From Nitrososphaeraceae archaeon (GTDB lineage: Archaea > Thermoproteota > Nitrososphaeria > Nitrososphaerales > Nitrososphaeraceae): a stretch of 64,000 nt of DNA. Location of the stretch: contig JAICHH010000001.1 of the NCBI GenBank assembly GCA_025922715.1, positions 14,428 through 78,427 on the forward strand, in the 5' to 3' direction. The first letter of the stretch is position 1. Every line of letters begins with the position of its first letter. The notes beneath the pieces are model-generated. The model made no database searches. It was given only the letters and a program-made list of their open reading frames with translations, and had not been told where the DNA came from. A program made the position numbers and the translations under genes. Shown in pieces: positions 27,247-35,903 of the stretch.

Positions 27247-27911
27247 AAATATTTCTTGATACCGCTAATCTCGCTTCCATTCGTCATTATTCTGAGATGG
27301 GAATGGTTGATGGAATAACAACTAATCCTACTCTTCTTTCAAAAGAAGGTGGAGATCCGGAAGAAATCATTAGAGAAATCATAAAGATAGTCCAAGGACC
27401 AGTTAGCCTAGAGGTTATATCTACTGAAATCAATCAAATAATGGAAGAAGCATATATTCTCCAGCAATATGGTTCAAATGTTGTAATTAAGGTTCCAATG
27501 ATTCCTGATGGATTAAAAGCAGTTAAAAAATTAAAAGAAGAAGGAATAGAAACAAATGTTACTCTTGTTTTTTCAGCTAATCAAGCGCTATTAGCTGCAA
27601 AGGCAGGAGCATCCTATGTAAGCCCATTTATTGGAAGACTTGATGATATAGGTAATGAGGGCATGAGTCTTATCAGAGACATAAACCAAATTTTCAAAAA
27701 TTATCAATATAATACTAAAATTCTTGTGGCAAGTATACGTCATCCAATTCACGTGATTGAGTCTGCTAAAGTTGGTGCAGATGTAGTAACTTTACCACCT
27801 GATATTCTTGGAAAAATGTTTTTACATCCTCTTACAGATAAAGGCTTAAAGACATTCATTTCAGATTGGGAAAATCTTAAGAAAACAAATCCCTCCATTA
27901 AGATTTTATAA
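27243..27911 (+). CDS. Transaldolase, small TalC/FSA-type
   Basis: A 222-residue aldolase of the short transaldolase/fructose-6-phosphate aldolase group. The Schiff-base lysine is Lys83 in VVIKVPM. TTNPTLL, SYVSPFIGRLDD and ASIRHP are the other family motifs. In the operon with split transketolase and the epimerase it completes the non-oxidative pentose phosphate pathway apart from ribose-5-P isomerase. Whether it is a true transaldolase or a fructose-6-P aldolase cannot be told from sequence; the context favours transaldolase. Confidence 0.92.
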   Translation: MKIFLDTANLASIRHYSEMGMVDGITTNPTLLSKEGGDPEEIIREIIKIVQGPVSLEVISTEINQIMEEAYILQQYGSNVVIKVPMIPDGLKAVKKLKEEGIETNVTLVFSANQALLAAKAGASYVSPFIGRLDDIGNEGMSLIRDINQIFKNYQYNTKILVASIRHPIHVIESAKVGADVVTLPPDILGKMFLHPLTDKGLKTFISDWENLKKTNPSIKIL

Positions 27912-27939
27912 TTATATTTATCCTTATTTTTATGAACAA

Positions 27940-29526
27940 TTACACTTTGAGCAACTTAATAACCTTCTTTGGTATATCTTCTACTCTACTAGCTAGAGTT
28001 TTATTGTAATTAAGATATTTTAAATTGTGACCAATATTGATAAGATCATTTAAATCTTTTCCTAATCCCAGGGCTACCATGTGGATAGACAAATTTCTGT
28101 AGGTTAAAACCATTTCTTTAACTGCATCATAATTTGAAGGCTCTCCATCCGTTAATGTAATCATTATCTCGGGTTTGAATGATTTAATAAAAGGTAAAAG
28201 AATAGTGTATATTTCAGCTAATGGTGTACCGCCACTTGCTCTTATTTGAGCTAATCTTCTGGCATTTACAAGAGACCATGGAATTTTCGGTGGTTTAACT
28301 AGCCAACATTTCACTTTTTTTGCTTCAGTACTAAATGCATAGACTGCAAAATCAATCCCTAAGTAACTAAGGGCTTCACATAACGCTACGGTCGCTTGTT
28401 TATATTTTAGTTCAATTTCTTCTATACTACTAGAATGATCAAGTAAAATGACAACTTTTGTTCTGATTGATATTTTAAAGTCGCTTAGAAAAGGTCTAGT
28501 CTGAGAATCAATATATGTTTCTGTATCTAATTCATCGCCTTGTTCTTGATGAACTTCTACCCACCCAGTTTTCCAATCTCTAAATGCTGATTTAATTTTT
28601 TGAATTAGTTCTATGTCATAGATTTCTGATTCATTAATATCCATTCTATTCGGAACACTAATGTCAAAGTTTTCTAAACTGTCATATCCTTTTGTTTCTG
28701 ATTTCTTACTTTCTTTTACTAAAGTTTCATATTCTTTTACAACATCCTTTCCTTCGATAATTTCTTTTATTGCTTTGTCAAATTCTTTATTGACTAGTTT
28801 TGATTTTATTATTTTTTCTAGTTGCTTAAATAAATCTAATTTGTTCATTGCCAGACCTATACTAGATCGAGGAGTAGTCAAAGGAATTGATAATAAAGGA
28901 TCTATTTGTAATATTTTTACAATTTCTCTGACCTTGTCATAAATCCAGTCTGTTCCTAGTCTTTTATCAAGAGCTTCTCTGATGCACTCATTGGCAACGT
29001 CTGTGGCTTCTCGTACCTTGTCAAATTCATTTCCAAATAGTTCCCCTTTAATATAACCAGTAAGAAAAAATTGTGAAAAAGCTTCGATTATTTTATGTCT
29101 TCCATATATTGTATTTAGAAGAGGTTTTGACAACCAAGACATACTCTCATAAAAAATTATTTCATTTGTCATACCTTGCCATCCACGTAAACCTAATATT
29201 TCGATTCTTTTTGTTTCTATAATATTAAGAATAAATCCATATGCATGCTCCTGACGAGAGACTTTTACTTTAGAAGTGTGTCTTATTCTCATTGCTTCAT
29301 ACCATAAAGAAACTCTCCATTGTCTATATCTTTGAAATTCTTCACCATGAAAATAATTTAATGTTGGTATGATAATCTGTTGTTTTTCAATATCTGTCTG
29401 AGGAGGTTTATCTTTAGAAAGTGTAACAATGACTTTTGCATTATTAGACCACCTACGTGCAAGAAATGTAGCTATGTCTAGCAGAATATCATTTCTTAAA
29501 TATTTTTTATTATTGTCCAATATCAC
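27940..29526 (-). CDS. VWA-domain protein (second VWA of the AAA+/VWA operon)
   Basis: A 528-residue protein. The N-terminal 330 residues are helical and unfamiliar. The C-terminal VWA domain (from about 355) carries a full MIDAS: DHSSS (about residue 362), the Thr of SGGTP and the Asp of LTDGEP. VALCEALSYLGIDFAVYAFSTEA resembles the CobT/CoxE type of VWA. Such proteins work with MoxR-type AAA+ partners in metal insertion or assembly of metalloenzymes. Its start is 4 bases after the end of the AAA+ gene at 29531. No substrate protein can be named. Confidence 0.82.
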   Translation of the reverse strand: MILDNNKKYLRNDILLDIATFLARRWSNNAKVIVTLSKDKPPQTDIEKQQIIIPTLNYFHGEEFQRYRQWRVSLWYEAMRIRHTSKVKVSRQEHAYGFILNIIETKRIEILGLRGWQGMTNEIIFYESMSWLSKPLLNTIYGRHKIIEAFSQFFLTGYIKGELFGNEFDKVREATDVANECIREALDKRLGTDWIYDKVREIVKILQIDPLLSIPLTTPRSSIGLAMNKLDLFKQLEKIIKSKLVNKEFDKAIKEIIEGKDVVKEYETLVKESKKSETKGYDSLENFDISVPNRMDINESEIYDIELIQKIKSAFRDWKTGWVEVHQEQGDELDTETYIDSQTRPFLSDFKISIRTKVVILLDHSSSIEEIELKYKQATVALCEALSYLGIDFAVYAFSTEAKKVKCWLVKPPKIPWSLVNARRLAQIRASGGTPLAEIYTILLPFIKSFKPEIMITLTDGEPSNYDAVKEMVLTYRNLSIHMVALGLGKDLNDLINIGHNLKYLNYNKTLASRVEDIPKKVIKLLKV

Positions 29527-29530
29527 ATTA

Positions 29531-30340
29531 TCAACCGAATATCGAAATAACCATATCCATGACTTTTCTATACTCTACATCTCCCCATTGATTATAGGCA
29601 TTTGCAAAAACTATTTCAGCTGCAAGCTTAGGGTCGGTACCAATATTGAGTAATTTAGTAAAGGCAATTGTTTCTCTTAAACTAGGCCCATAAAATAGTT
29701 CCTCTACTCCCGCTGCTTCTCTTAATGCTCTTGCTAATTTTATAGCACGTTGAATATTAATTAAATTGTCATTATTTACTAAAGTATGTTGTTTAATAAT
29801 TTCTAGTTCTGTTTCCTCTGGTGGGTAATCTAAACTTAGCCTAATTGGGAATCTGCTTAAAAGTTGAGGTGGTAATTCTTTAGTACCAACGTGCGATAAA
29901 GGATTAATTGTAGCAACTACAAACCATCCTTCACTAGCTTTAATAATCTGACCTTCTGCTTCTTTCAATATTATTTGTCTCCTATCATCTAGAGCCTCAT
30001 CTAATCTTAAGAGCATATCTGGTTCTGCAGCATTTAATTCATCTAAATAAAGAATTCCTCCTTCTTTCATAGACTTTACCAAAATTCCCTCCACAAAGTT
30101 GATTTCACCATTCTCTATAGTTTTAGTTCCCACTAAATGAGATTCTCTTGTTCTAAGACTAAAGTTTACTGAAAAAATATTCTTATTAAGTTCAGAGGCA
30201 AATTTTCTTGCCAACGATGTTTTTCCTGTTCCCTTAGGACCAATTATAAGAGCAAAAAGATTTATTTTGTAAGCTTTTTTTAATATATCCATAGATTCAT
30301 TCCAGTCTAAATAATTGATGGTCTCCACTACATTACTCAT
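29531..30340 (-). CDS. MoxR/CbbQ-type AAA+ ATPase
   Basis: A 269-residue ATPase. Walker A is GPKGTGKTS (34-42), Walker B is GGILYLDELNAAEPDML, and sensor 1 is VVATINPLSHVGT. PPQLLSRFPIRL supplies the arginine finger region. The size and order match MoxR, CbbQ, GvpN or CobS-like unfoldases/chaperones that act with a VWA protein. Its VWA partner is almost certainly the next gene (27940-29526). It lies 46 bases after the first VWA gene. Confidence 0.9.
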   Translation of the reverse strand: MSNVVETINYLDWNESMDILKKAYKINLFALIIGPKGTGKTSLARKFASELNKNIFSVNFSLRTRESHLVGTKTIENGEINFVEGILVKSMKEGGILYLDELNAAEPDMLLRLDEALDDRRQIILKEAEGQIIKASEGWFVVATINPLSHVGTKELPPQLLSRFPIRLSLDYPPEETELEIIKQHTLVNNDNLINIQRAIKLARALREAAGVEELFYGPSLRETIAFTKLLNIGTDPKLAAEIVFANAYNQWGDVEYRKVMDMVISIFG

Positions 30341-30386
30341 TGTTAATATTACAGATTGAGTTTAATTTATAAATTAACTAAATAAG

Positions 30387-31790
30387 TTAGAAATTATCTT
30401 TTGAATGAATAAACTTCTTTTTATTATTTATATAATCAGTTAATAACATCTTATCTATTGAATCTGGATTAATATAATATGATCTTCCTTTTACGTATTT
30501 TTCCATTTCATTTACATAACTCAACATAGAGTTTTCTTCACTTATCATTATAGTATCAATCTGAATTCCTTTTTTGTAACATTTTTTGGCTTCAATTATA
30601 GTACGTTCTCCTATAAATTGATCTACTTGTCTATATCGATAACACAAATAAACTAATGCGCCTGAATGTATATCTAAATTCATTTCATGACTTTTCTTAA
30701 TAGAATTTATTGTATTTTTATCAGGAATATAAAAGTGAGAGTAGGGTCTTTGTGAGAGGATTTTTTGTTGCTCTTTGTCATTATCAATAAAACATGCGCT
30801 CGGGTGGCCATCAGTAATAAGTACTATTCTTTTATTTTCTACAGGATTTTTTTGTAACATTTTTTTAGCTAGTCTTAATGCCGCTTGATAATTTGTATAA
30901 TGAAGAAAATCAACCCCAGGTTCAAACGTTTTTAAATAGGGAATATCTAGTGGATTTATTTTAGAAGCTAATGCACCGAATCCTATCATATTAATTATAT
31001 CTGAAGGAAAATATTTTTTATGTAGTATATACAAAGACCATAATGCTCTCTTAGCAGCTTCTATTCGACTTAAATCCCCGTACAATGTCGAATATCTCAT
31101 TGTGGAACTGAGATCTATACAATATACTATCGAAACTCTAACGTCTTGGATAGTTTCATATTCTTCAAAATCTTCAATATCCAATTTTATTGGTATTTCG
31201 ACTTTACCATTTTCTCTGGCGAGCCTTTGAATTGAATTTAATAATGAATTTGGAATATTAATTAATCTGATATCATCACCAATTTCGTATTTTTTTGTTG
31301 TATCTAATAAAAGAGACCCATATCCAAAGTTTTTGGTTTCATGTATTCCAAAATCTCCTTTTTTTAGCACTTTCAAAATATCTTGCAGTATTTTTTCACC
31401 AATCTTCGCGAATCCTTTACTGCTTAACCATTTTTCAGAATTTTTTAAATAACCTTCCCTTATAAGGTGAGTAATAATCGGTAGATTCGATTTTACATTG
31501 CTATCTGATGGGTTTGAATCATTTTTATAGTTAAAATCGTTTTCTTTGTTAAATTTATTCTTCTTTCCTTTTTTTTTAATAATTTCTTGTAAAGTTTGTT
31601 CTAATTCTTGCACAGAGGGTGTTTTCTCTTTAAGAATTTCTCTTCCGAGAGATTTTAGTAAGTCATCCAGTATATCATTATTTATGTTATGTTCTCCTTG
31701 ATCTTCAAACTTTTTATTTGAAGTTTTATCTGATTCTTTTGTAAAAGGAAAATAAATAAAATCTATTGATTTATTAGTGAACATTTTCAT
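30387..31790 (-). CDS. VWA-domain protein (first VWA of the AAA+/VWA operon)
   Basis: A 467-residue protein if started at ATG 31790 (MKMFTNKS); an ATG at 31814 would overlap the upstream gene by 41 bases. The N-terminus is low-complexity, rich in Lys/Asn/Asp (about 65-120), probably a flexible linker. The VWA domain lies about 215-445 with DLSST at about 226, Thr in HYTN and Asp in ITDGHPS. The layout is like ChlD/BchD or ViaA-type proteins that pair with AAA+ ATPases. It overlaps the upstream AAA+ gene by 17 bases. Confidence 0.82.
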   Translation of the reverse strand: MKMFTNKSIDFIYFPFTKESDKTSNKKFEDQGEHNINNDILDDLLKSLGREILKEKTPSVQELEQTLQEIIKKKGKKNKFNKENDFNYKNDSNPSDSNVKSNLPIITHLIREGYLKNSEKWLSSKGFAKIGEKILQDILKVLKKGDFGIHETKNFGYGSLLLDTTKKYEIGDDIRLINIPNSLLNSIQRLARENGKVEIPIKLDIEDFEEYETIQDVRVSIVYCIDLSSTMRYSTLYGDLSRIEAAKRALWSLYILHKKYFPSDIINMIGFGALASKINPLDIPYLKTFEPGVDFLHYTNYQAALRLAKKMLQKNPVENKRIVLITDGHPSACFIDNDKEQQKILSQRPYSHFYIPDKNTINSIKKSHEMNLDIHSGALVYLCYRYRQVDQFIGERTIIEAKKCYKKGIQIDTIMISEENSMLSYVNEMEKYVKGRSYYINPDSIDKMLLTDYINNKKKFIHSKDNF

Positions 31791-33438
31791 ATATCCCCTT
31801 TTCTCTCCTATCAATAATTGGATTATCTAAATTCCTTAACCCTTCCAGTATTAACTCTAGTATCGATGCTCTATATTCTTTATCTTGTTTATTAGAAAAC
31901 GCTAACCCATTAAGATTAATTCGGTTATATTCTATATTTTTAATAAAAAAATTTTTTTCATTTTCATCTATATCTATCATCCTGTCAACTATTTTTAAAA
32001 GAGTCGGAAAATTTTTCAATTGATTTTCATAATTATCATGTGAATTGCTGCTGTTCTTATCTCCTAAAAGATTTTGTGAGACTATAAATTTCTTATTCTT
32101 ACTAAATTCATTTTTTAACAGCATAATGTCTTCGCCCTGTATGTTTTGGATATATTCTCTCGCTGTAATCTTTATTGCTTCTGCAATCAATTTATCTAAA
32201 ATATCTAATCTATTTTGATTATTATCATCTAATTCAGATAATTCAAATTTCGATGTTTGATGTATACTATTAATATCTGAAAATCTAGGTACGGCCTTTA
32301 CGTTATAAATTAAAGATCTTACTCGCTCAGCCTCACTAATTATAGCTTCAGTGGAATGAACCGACATTCTCACACTTACTCCTTTGTCTTGGTTAATGTC
32401 TGAATTTGTTCTAGCTAATTGTGTGATCGTGGCAAGGGCTTTCAAAACGAATATAGGTAAAATAACATTTTTTGGTTCGCTTAGTTTTATTTCTTGAATT
32501 ATTATAAGCATTTCATCAATTAGTTTTACAGGATAACGTGTCTTAATATGACTTCGAAGTCTATCAAATAAAGGTTCTATTATTTTTCCAGAATGAGTAT
32601 AATCAATCGGATTTGAAGTAGCTATTATTTTGAGATCAGGTTCAAAGTAAACAGGATATGAACCGGTAGTAAATTTACCTTCTTGCAATACGCTTAATAA
32701 AGAAACTTGTTTTCTAGGATCTAAAACAGGTAATTCATCAATACACAATATTCCATGTCTGGCTTGTAAGAGCTGACCTGGTGAGTATGATTCTATATTA
32801 TAAATCTCAACTCCTTTTTTTGCTATTTTTATGGCATCAATTTGTCCTACTAAATCTTTAACTGAAATATCGGGAGTTGCTAAAATGTATCTGTATCTTT
32901 CAGATCCACTAATCCAATCTATTTTAGTATCTAATCCATTATTCCTAATAGTATCTTCGGTTTCTTTTGAAACGGTGAACCTAGGAGAATAGTGTATAAT
33001 TTCTTTGTCTTCTAATAAAGAAATCATTTGTTCAGGTCTAATTGTTGTTGGAATGTCATTTGTTAAAGACTTTCTAATTATGGGTATTGGTGATAATAAA
33101 TTTTGAGATATAGCTTCAGATAATTTCGTTTTCGCTTGACCTATTTGTCCTACTAATAACAGATCATGACCAGCCAGAATACCTCTATTTATTGATGGTA
33201 TTATGTCATCATCATATCCGATGATTCCACGGTATGGATTTATACCTTTTTTAAGAAGCATTATTAAATTCCCTCTAATTTGATTATCGACTTTAGCATG
33301 CCTGTAGTTTATTTCGAGAAGATCTTTTAATGTCTTAATTTCTTTATAATTATCTGGAACACCAGGGAATATTTCATTATATGTGGGATCAGAGTTGTAA
33401 GAGTCTAAAACCATTTTCTCAATATCTTTAAAATTCAA
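31774..33438 (-). CDS. AAA+ ATPase of the Mg-chelatase/MoxR group
   Basis: A 554-residue ATPase at the head of a four-gene operon. Walker A is GQIGQAKT (97-104), the A-K-T form usual in MoxR/ChlI proteins; Walker B is GILCIDELPVLD; sensor 1 is IIATSNPIDY. The insert between Walker A and B is large. The C-terminal 170 residues are charged and have no clear motif. Mg-chelatase-type ATPases power metal insertion or protein remodelling through a VWA partner. Here the partner is the downstream 30387-31790 gene. It is not an orthologue of a proven chelatase subunit. Confidence 0.85.
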   Translation of the reverse strand: MNFKDIEKMVLDSYNSDPTYNEIFPGVPDNYKEIKTLKDLLEINYRHAKVDNQIRGNLIMLLKKGINPYRGIIGYDDDIIPSINRGILAGHDLLLVGQIGQAKTKLSEAISQNLLSPIPIIRKSLTNDIPTTIRPEQMISLLEDKEIIHYSPRFTVSKETEDTIRNNGLDTKIDWISGSERYRYILATPDISVKDLVGQIDAIKIAKKGVEIYNIESYSPGQLLQARHGILCIDELPVLDPRKQVSLLSVLQEGKFTTGSYPVYFEPDLKIIATSNPIDYTHSGKIIEPLFDRLRSHIKTRYPVKLIDEMLIIIQEIKLSEPKNVILPIFVLKALATITQLARTNSDINQDKGVSVRMSVHSTEAIISEAERVRSLIYNVKAVPRFSDINSIHQTSKFELSELDDNNQNRLDILDKLIAEAIKITAREYIQNIQGEDIMLLKNEFSKNKKFIVSQNLLGDKNSSNSHDNYENQLKNFPTLLKIVDRMIDIDENEKNFFIKNIEYNRINLNGLAFSNKQDKEYRASILELILEGLRNLDNPIIDRREKGIYENVH

Positions 33439-33787
33439 TAGATTTCTTGCTTACTAAAACAAAATTTAAACATTGTTAAAAGAATTAGATAATAGTATTC
33501 ATTCGTAATTATTTATACTAATAAGAAAATTAAGGATTTTCTTTAATCATTCTATTTCTTAAACTCTTGAAAATTCCCTTTATTAACTTTTCATTATGTT
33601 TTTATAATCTTTTTAATTTATAGTTATATTGGATATATCATTTTAACAAAAATACTTACTAGGTAAATTTTATAAAATATCTAATTTGACTTAAGTTATT
33701 TAAAACGAATATTTGAGATTATAAACAATTACGTTAACTTAACTCCTAGTATGATTTTTATTTAGGTCTAGACTCTAGTTTTAAGAG
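33439..33787. other. Divergent promoter region of AAA+/VWA operon and rps13
   Basis: About 350 AT-rich bases between divergent transcription units. TTTTTATTTA at about 33756-33765 is a TATA candidate for rps13, whose TTG start is at 33788. No gene or RNA seen. Confidence 0.4.
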
Positions 33788-34270
33788 TTGTCAACAGCAG
33801 ACTATAAACACATTGTTAGAATTATGGGTAAAGATGTTGAGGGAGATAAAAAAATAACTGTAGCTTTGAGTAAAGTTAAAGGTGTTGGTTATAATTTCGC
33901 TCAAGTATTACTTCAAAAATTAAATATTAATCCATACATTAGAGTCGGTCTTCTAACTGATAAAGAATTAACTGATATAGAGAACGCTCTTAAAGATCCT
34001 AATAGAATAGGTATACCATATTTCTATTTCAACAGGAGGAAAGACATGGATACAGGTTCCAATATTCATTTACTTACGTCAGATTTGGATTTTATTGTTT
34101 CAAATGATATAGATAGAGAGAAAAGTATCATGAGTTGGAGGGGGTATAGACATATGTTTGGCTTGCGTGTAAGAGGTCAGTGCACACGTACTACTGGTAG
34201 AAGAGCTAGCGCAGTCGGCGTACGTAAAACAGCCCTAGCTACACCAAAAACACAAAAGAGTGGTGAATAA
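33788..34270 (+). CDS. rps13: Ribosomal protein S13
   Basis: A 160-residue small-subunit head protein with a TTG start. It shows HIVRIMGKDVEGDKKI, then IPYFYFNRRKD and a basic RVRGQCTRTTGRR. Archaeal length. The stop overlaps the rps4 ATG by 1 base. The usual S13-S4-S11-rpoD cluster is cut short here, as no rps11 follows. Confidence 0.97.
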   Translation: MSTADYKHIVRIMGKDVEGDKKITVALSKVKGVGYNFAQVLLQKLNINPYIRVGLLTDKELTDIENALKDPNRIGIPYFYFNRRKDMDTGSNIHLLTSDLDFIVSNDIDREKSIMSWRGYRHMFGLRVRGQCTRTTGRRASAVGVRKTALATPKTQKSGE

Positions 34271-34776
34271 TGGGAGACCCTAAGAAATCAAGAAAAACTT
34301 TCCGTAGACCTCGTCAGATATGGACTACTGATCAGTTAAGTTCAGAGTTGTATCTTATAGGATCTTATGGTCTTAGAAGCAAAAGTGAATTATGGAAGGC
34401 ACAAACTAAAGTTGCAGATATAAGAAACCAAGCACGTGAATTATTAGCTTTGACACTTGAGGCAAGACAGATACAAGAAACTAAACTATTAAACTATTTA
34501 CAAAGACTTGGATTAGTAAAAGATTCTGCAACTTTAGATGATATTCTTAATTTAAAACTGGAAGATATTCTAGAACGGAGATTGCAAACCATCATTATGA
34601 AAAAGGATAATGCCAAATCTCCACATCAATCTAGACAGTTGGTAGTGCACGGTCATGTATCAATCGGCGAAAGGATTATTAACATTCCTGGATACATTGT
34701 CAAGAAAGATGAAGAATCGAAAATTGCCTTAAGAGCTCTATCTATGAATTCGTCTCAAAATATGCCAAGCAGTTAA
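34270..34776 (+). CDS. rps4: Ribosomal protein S4
   Basis: A 168-residue archaeal S4. N-terminal basic FRRPRQIW, then the S4 RNA-binding domain with DILERRLQTIIM and QLVVHGHVSIGERIINIPGY. It is translationally coupled to rps13 by a 1-base overlap and is followed on the other strand by a transcriptional regulator, so it ends the operon. Confidence 0.97.
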   Translation: MGDPKKSRKTFRRPRQIWTTDQLSSELYLIGSYGLRSKSELWKAQTKVADIRNQARELLALTLEARQIQETKLLNYLQRLGLVKDSATLDDILNLKLEDILERRLQTIIMKKDNAKSPHQSRQLVVHGHVSIGERIINIPGYIVKKDEESKIALRALSMNSSQNMPSS

Positions 34777-34779
34777 TAA

Positions 34780-35736
34780 TTAAGAAACAATATCAACATG
34801 GTCTATTTTTCCATCTGCATTCATATCGAACCCTTGAACAACTAATGCCAATTGATCATCACTTAAAGAATTATCACCTATTTTATTTCCATAATTGGTT
34901 AATGCAATAACTGATGCTTTTGTTCCTATACTTCTTACACCTGCTAGAATGAGAATTTTTTTATCTTTGTTATATGGATTATTTATTTTGGCAATTAGTC
35001 CATGATTGTCCATATTAAATATTCTTCCCGATTGGTCAGTTAATCCCGACCAAAAATTATCTTCATTAAATTTGATCTGAAGATATCTATTGAATTCTGA
35101 AGTAACGATATTTGTACCAGGCCCACCAATCAATATTAAATTTTTATTATCAATATCCTTTTCTGCTTTCGCATCTACATCCAGTTTAACTATGAATCCG
35201 GAAGTAGATGAATCACATAAAGTTCCCAAATAAAAACTCAAATGAACAGCATAATGCCCATCCCGTGAGGAAGATTTGTAAGGACCGTGAGGGTCAGGTG
35301 CTCCTACAACGATTAACCCAGAAAAAGAGTTATTTTCATAAAACTCTTTTAATATATAAGGAATATTTTTTCTCTTTTCATCTTTTGTGTAATGAGAAGG
35401 TTCAAGTTTCTCTCCGTGTCCTTCAAGTTCTAAACCAAATGAAGAACTAGAAGTTGAGTAAAGCCTAGCTGTACCTCCTCTAATCAAAGTTGTTCCTACT
35501 TGTTCTATTGCTCCTATTCTAACCAATTTTCTGATATAATAATAAACTGTTTGATCATAAAGCTTTAATTCCTTTGCTACTTGTGCTGGATACATAGCTT
35601 TGGATGATAATAACTCTATTATTTTCCATGCAATATTGTTTGATAAAATTTTCATGTCAGCTATATCATCAAATATTAAAATTTTTTTACTTATGGTGTG
35701 TCCGTTACCATCAGATATTATCATCTTTTTTCTCAT
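34780..35736 (-). CDS. Winged-helix regulator fused to S-layer-like domain with EF-hand-like end
   Basis: A 318-residue protein in three parts. Residues about 28-95 form an ArsR-type winged helix (NIAWKIIELLSSKAMYPAQVAKELKLYDQTVYYYIRKL, given here in pieces: AMYPAQVAKELKL is helix 2-3). Residues about 110-295 resemble the beta-rich domain of archaeal S-layer proteins, with NLILIGGPGTNIVTSEFN and INNPYNKDKKILILAG. Near the C-terminus, DMNADGKID matches a calcium-binding loop (D-x-N-x-D-G-x-I-D). There is no signal peptide, so it is cytosolic and probably DNA-binding. It may sense calcium or a ligand. Confidence 0.7.
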   Translation of the reverse strand: MRKKMIISDGNGHTISKKILIFDDIADMKILSNNIAWKIIELLSSKAMYPAQVAKELKLYDQTVYYYIRKLVRIGAIEQVGTTLIRGGTARLYSTSSSSFGLELEGHGEKLEPSHYTKDEKRKNIPYILKEFYENNSFSGLIVVGAPDPHGPYKSSSRDGHYAVHLSFYLGTLCDSSTSGFIVKLDVDAKAEKDIDNKNLILIGGPGTNIVTSEFNRYLQIKFNEDNFWSGLTDQSGRIFNMDNHGLIAKINNPYNKDKKILILAGVRSIGTKASVIALTNYGNKIGDNSLSDDQLALVVQGFDMNADGKIDHVDIVS

Positions 35737-35903
35737 AACATCATATTGTTTATTTTCTATAAAATGTTTTATACCGGTAAACAGATATAATAATGTTTTT
35801 TCTAATGATGATTTGAAATTAAGATCACAATTATAACTATCTTTATAGTGGTATGGTATAAGTGTTAATATACTATTTAAACTAATTTTATATGATCTAG
35901 TTT

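Noticed and set aside
27940..30340. Calling the second AAA+/VWA pair CobS/CobT of cobaltochelatase
   Set aside because: VWA similarity is suggestive, but the N-terminal part of the VWA protein does not match CobT and no cobN is present; a general MoxR/VWA label is safer.
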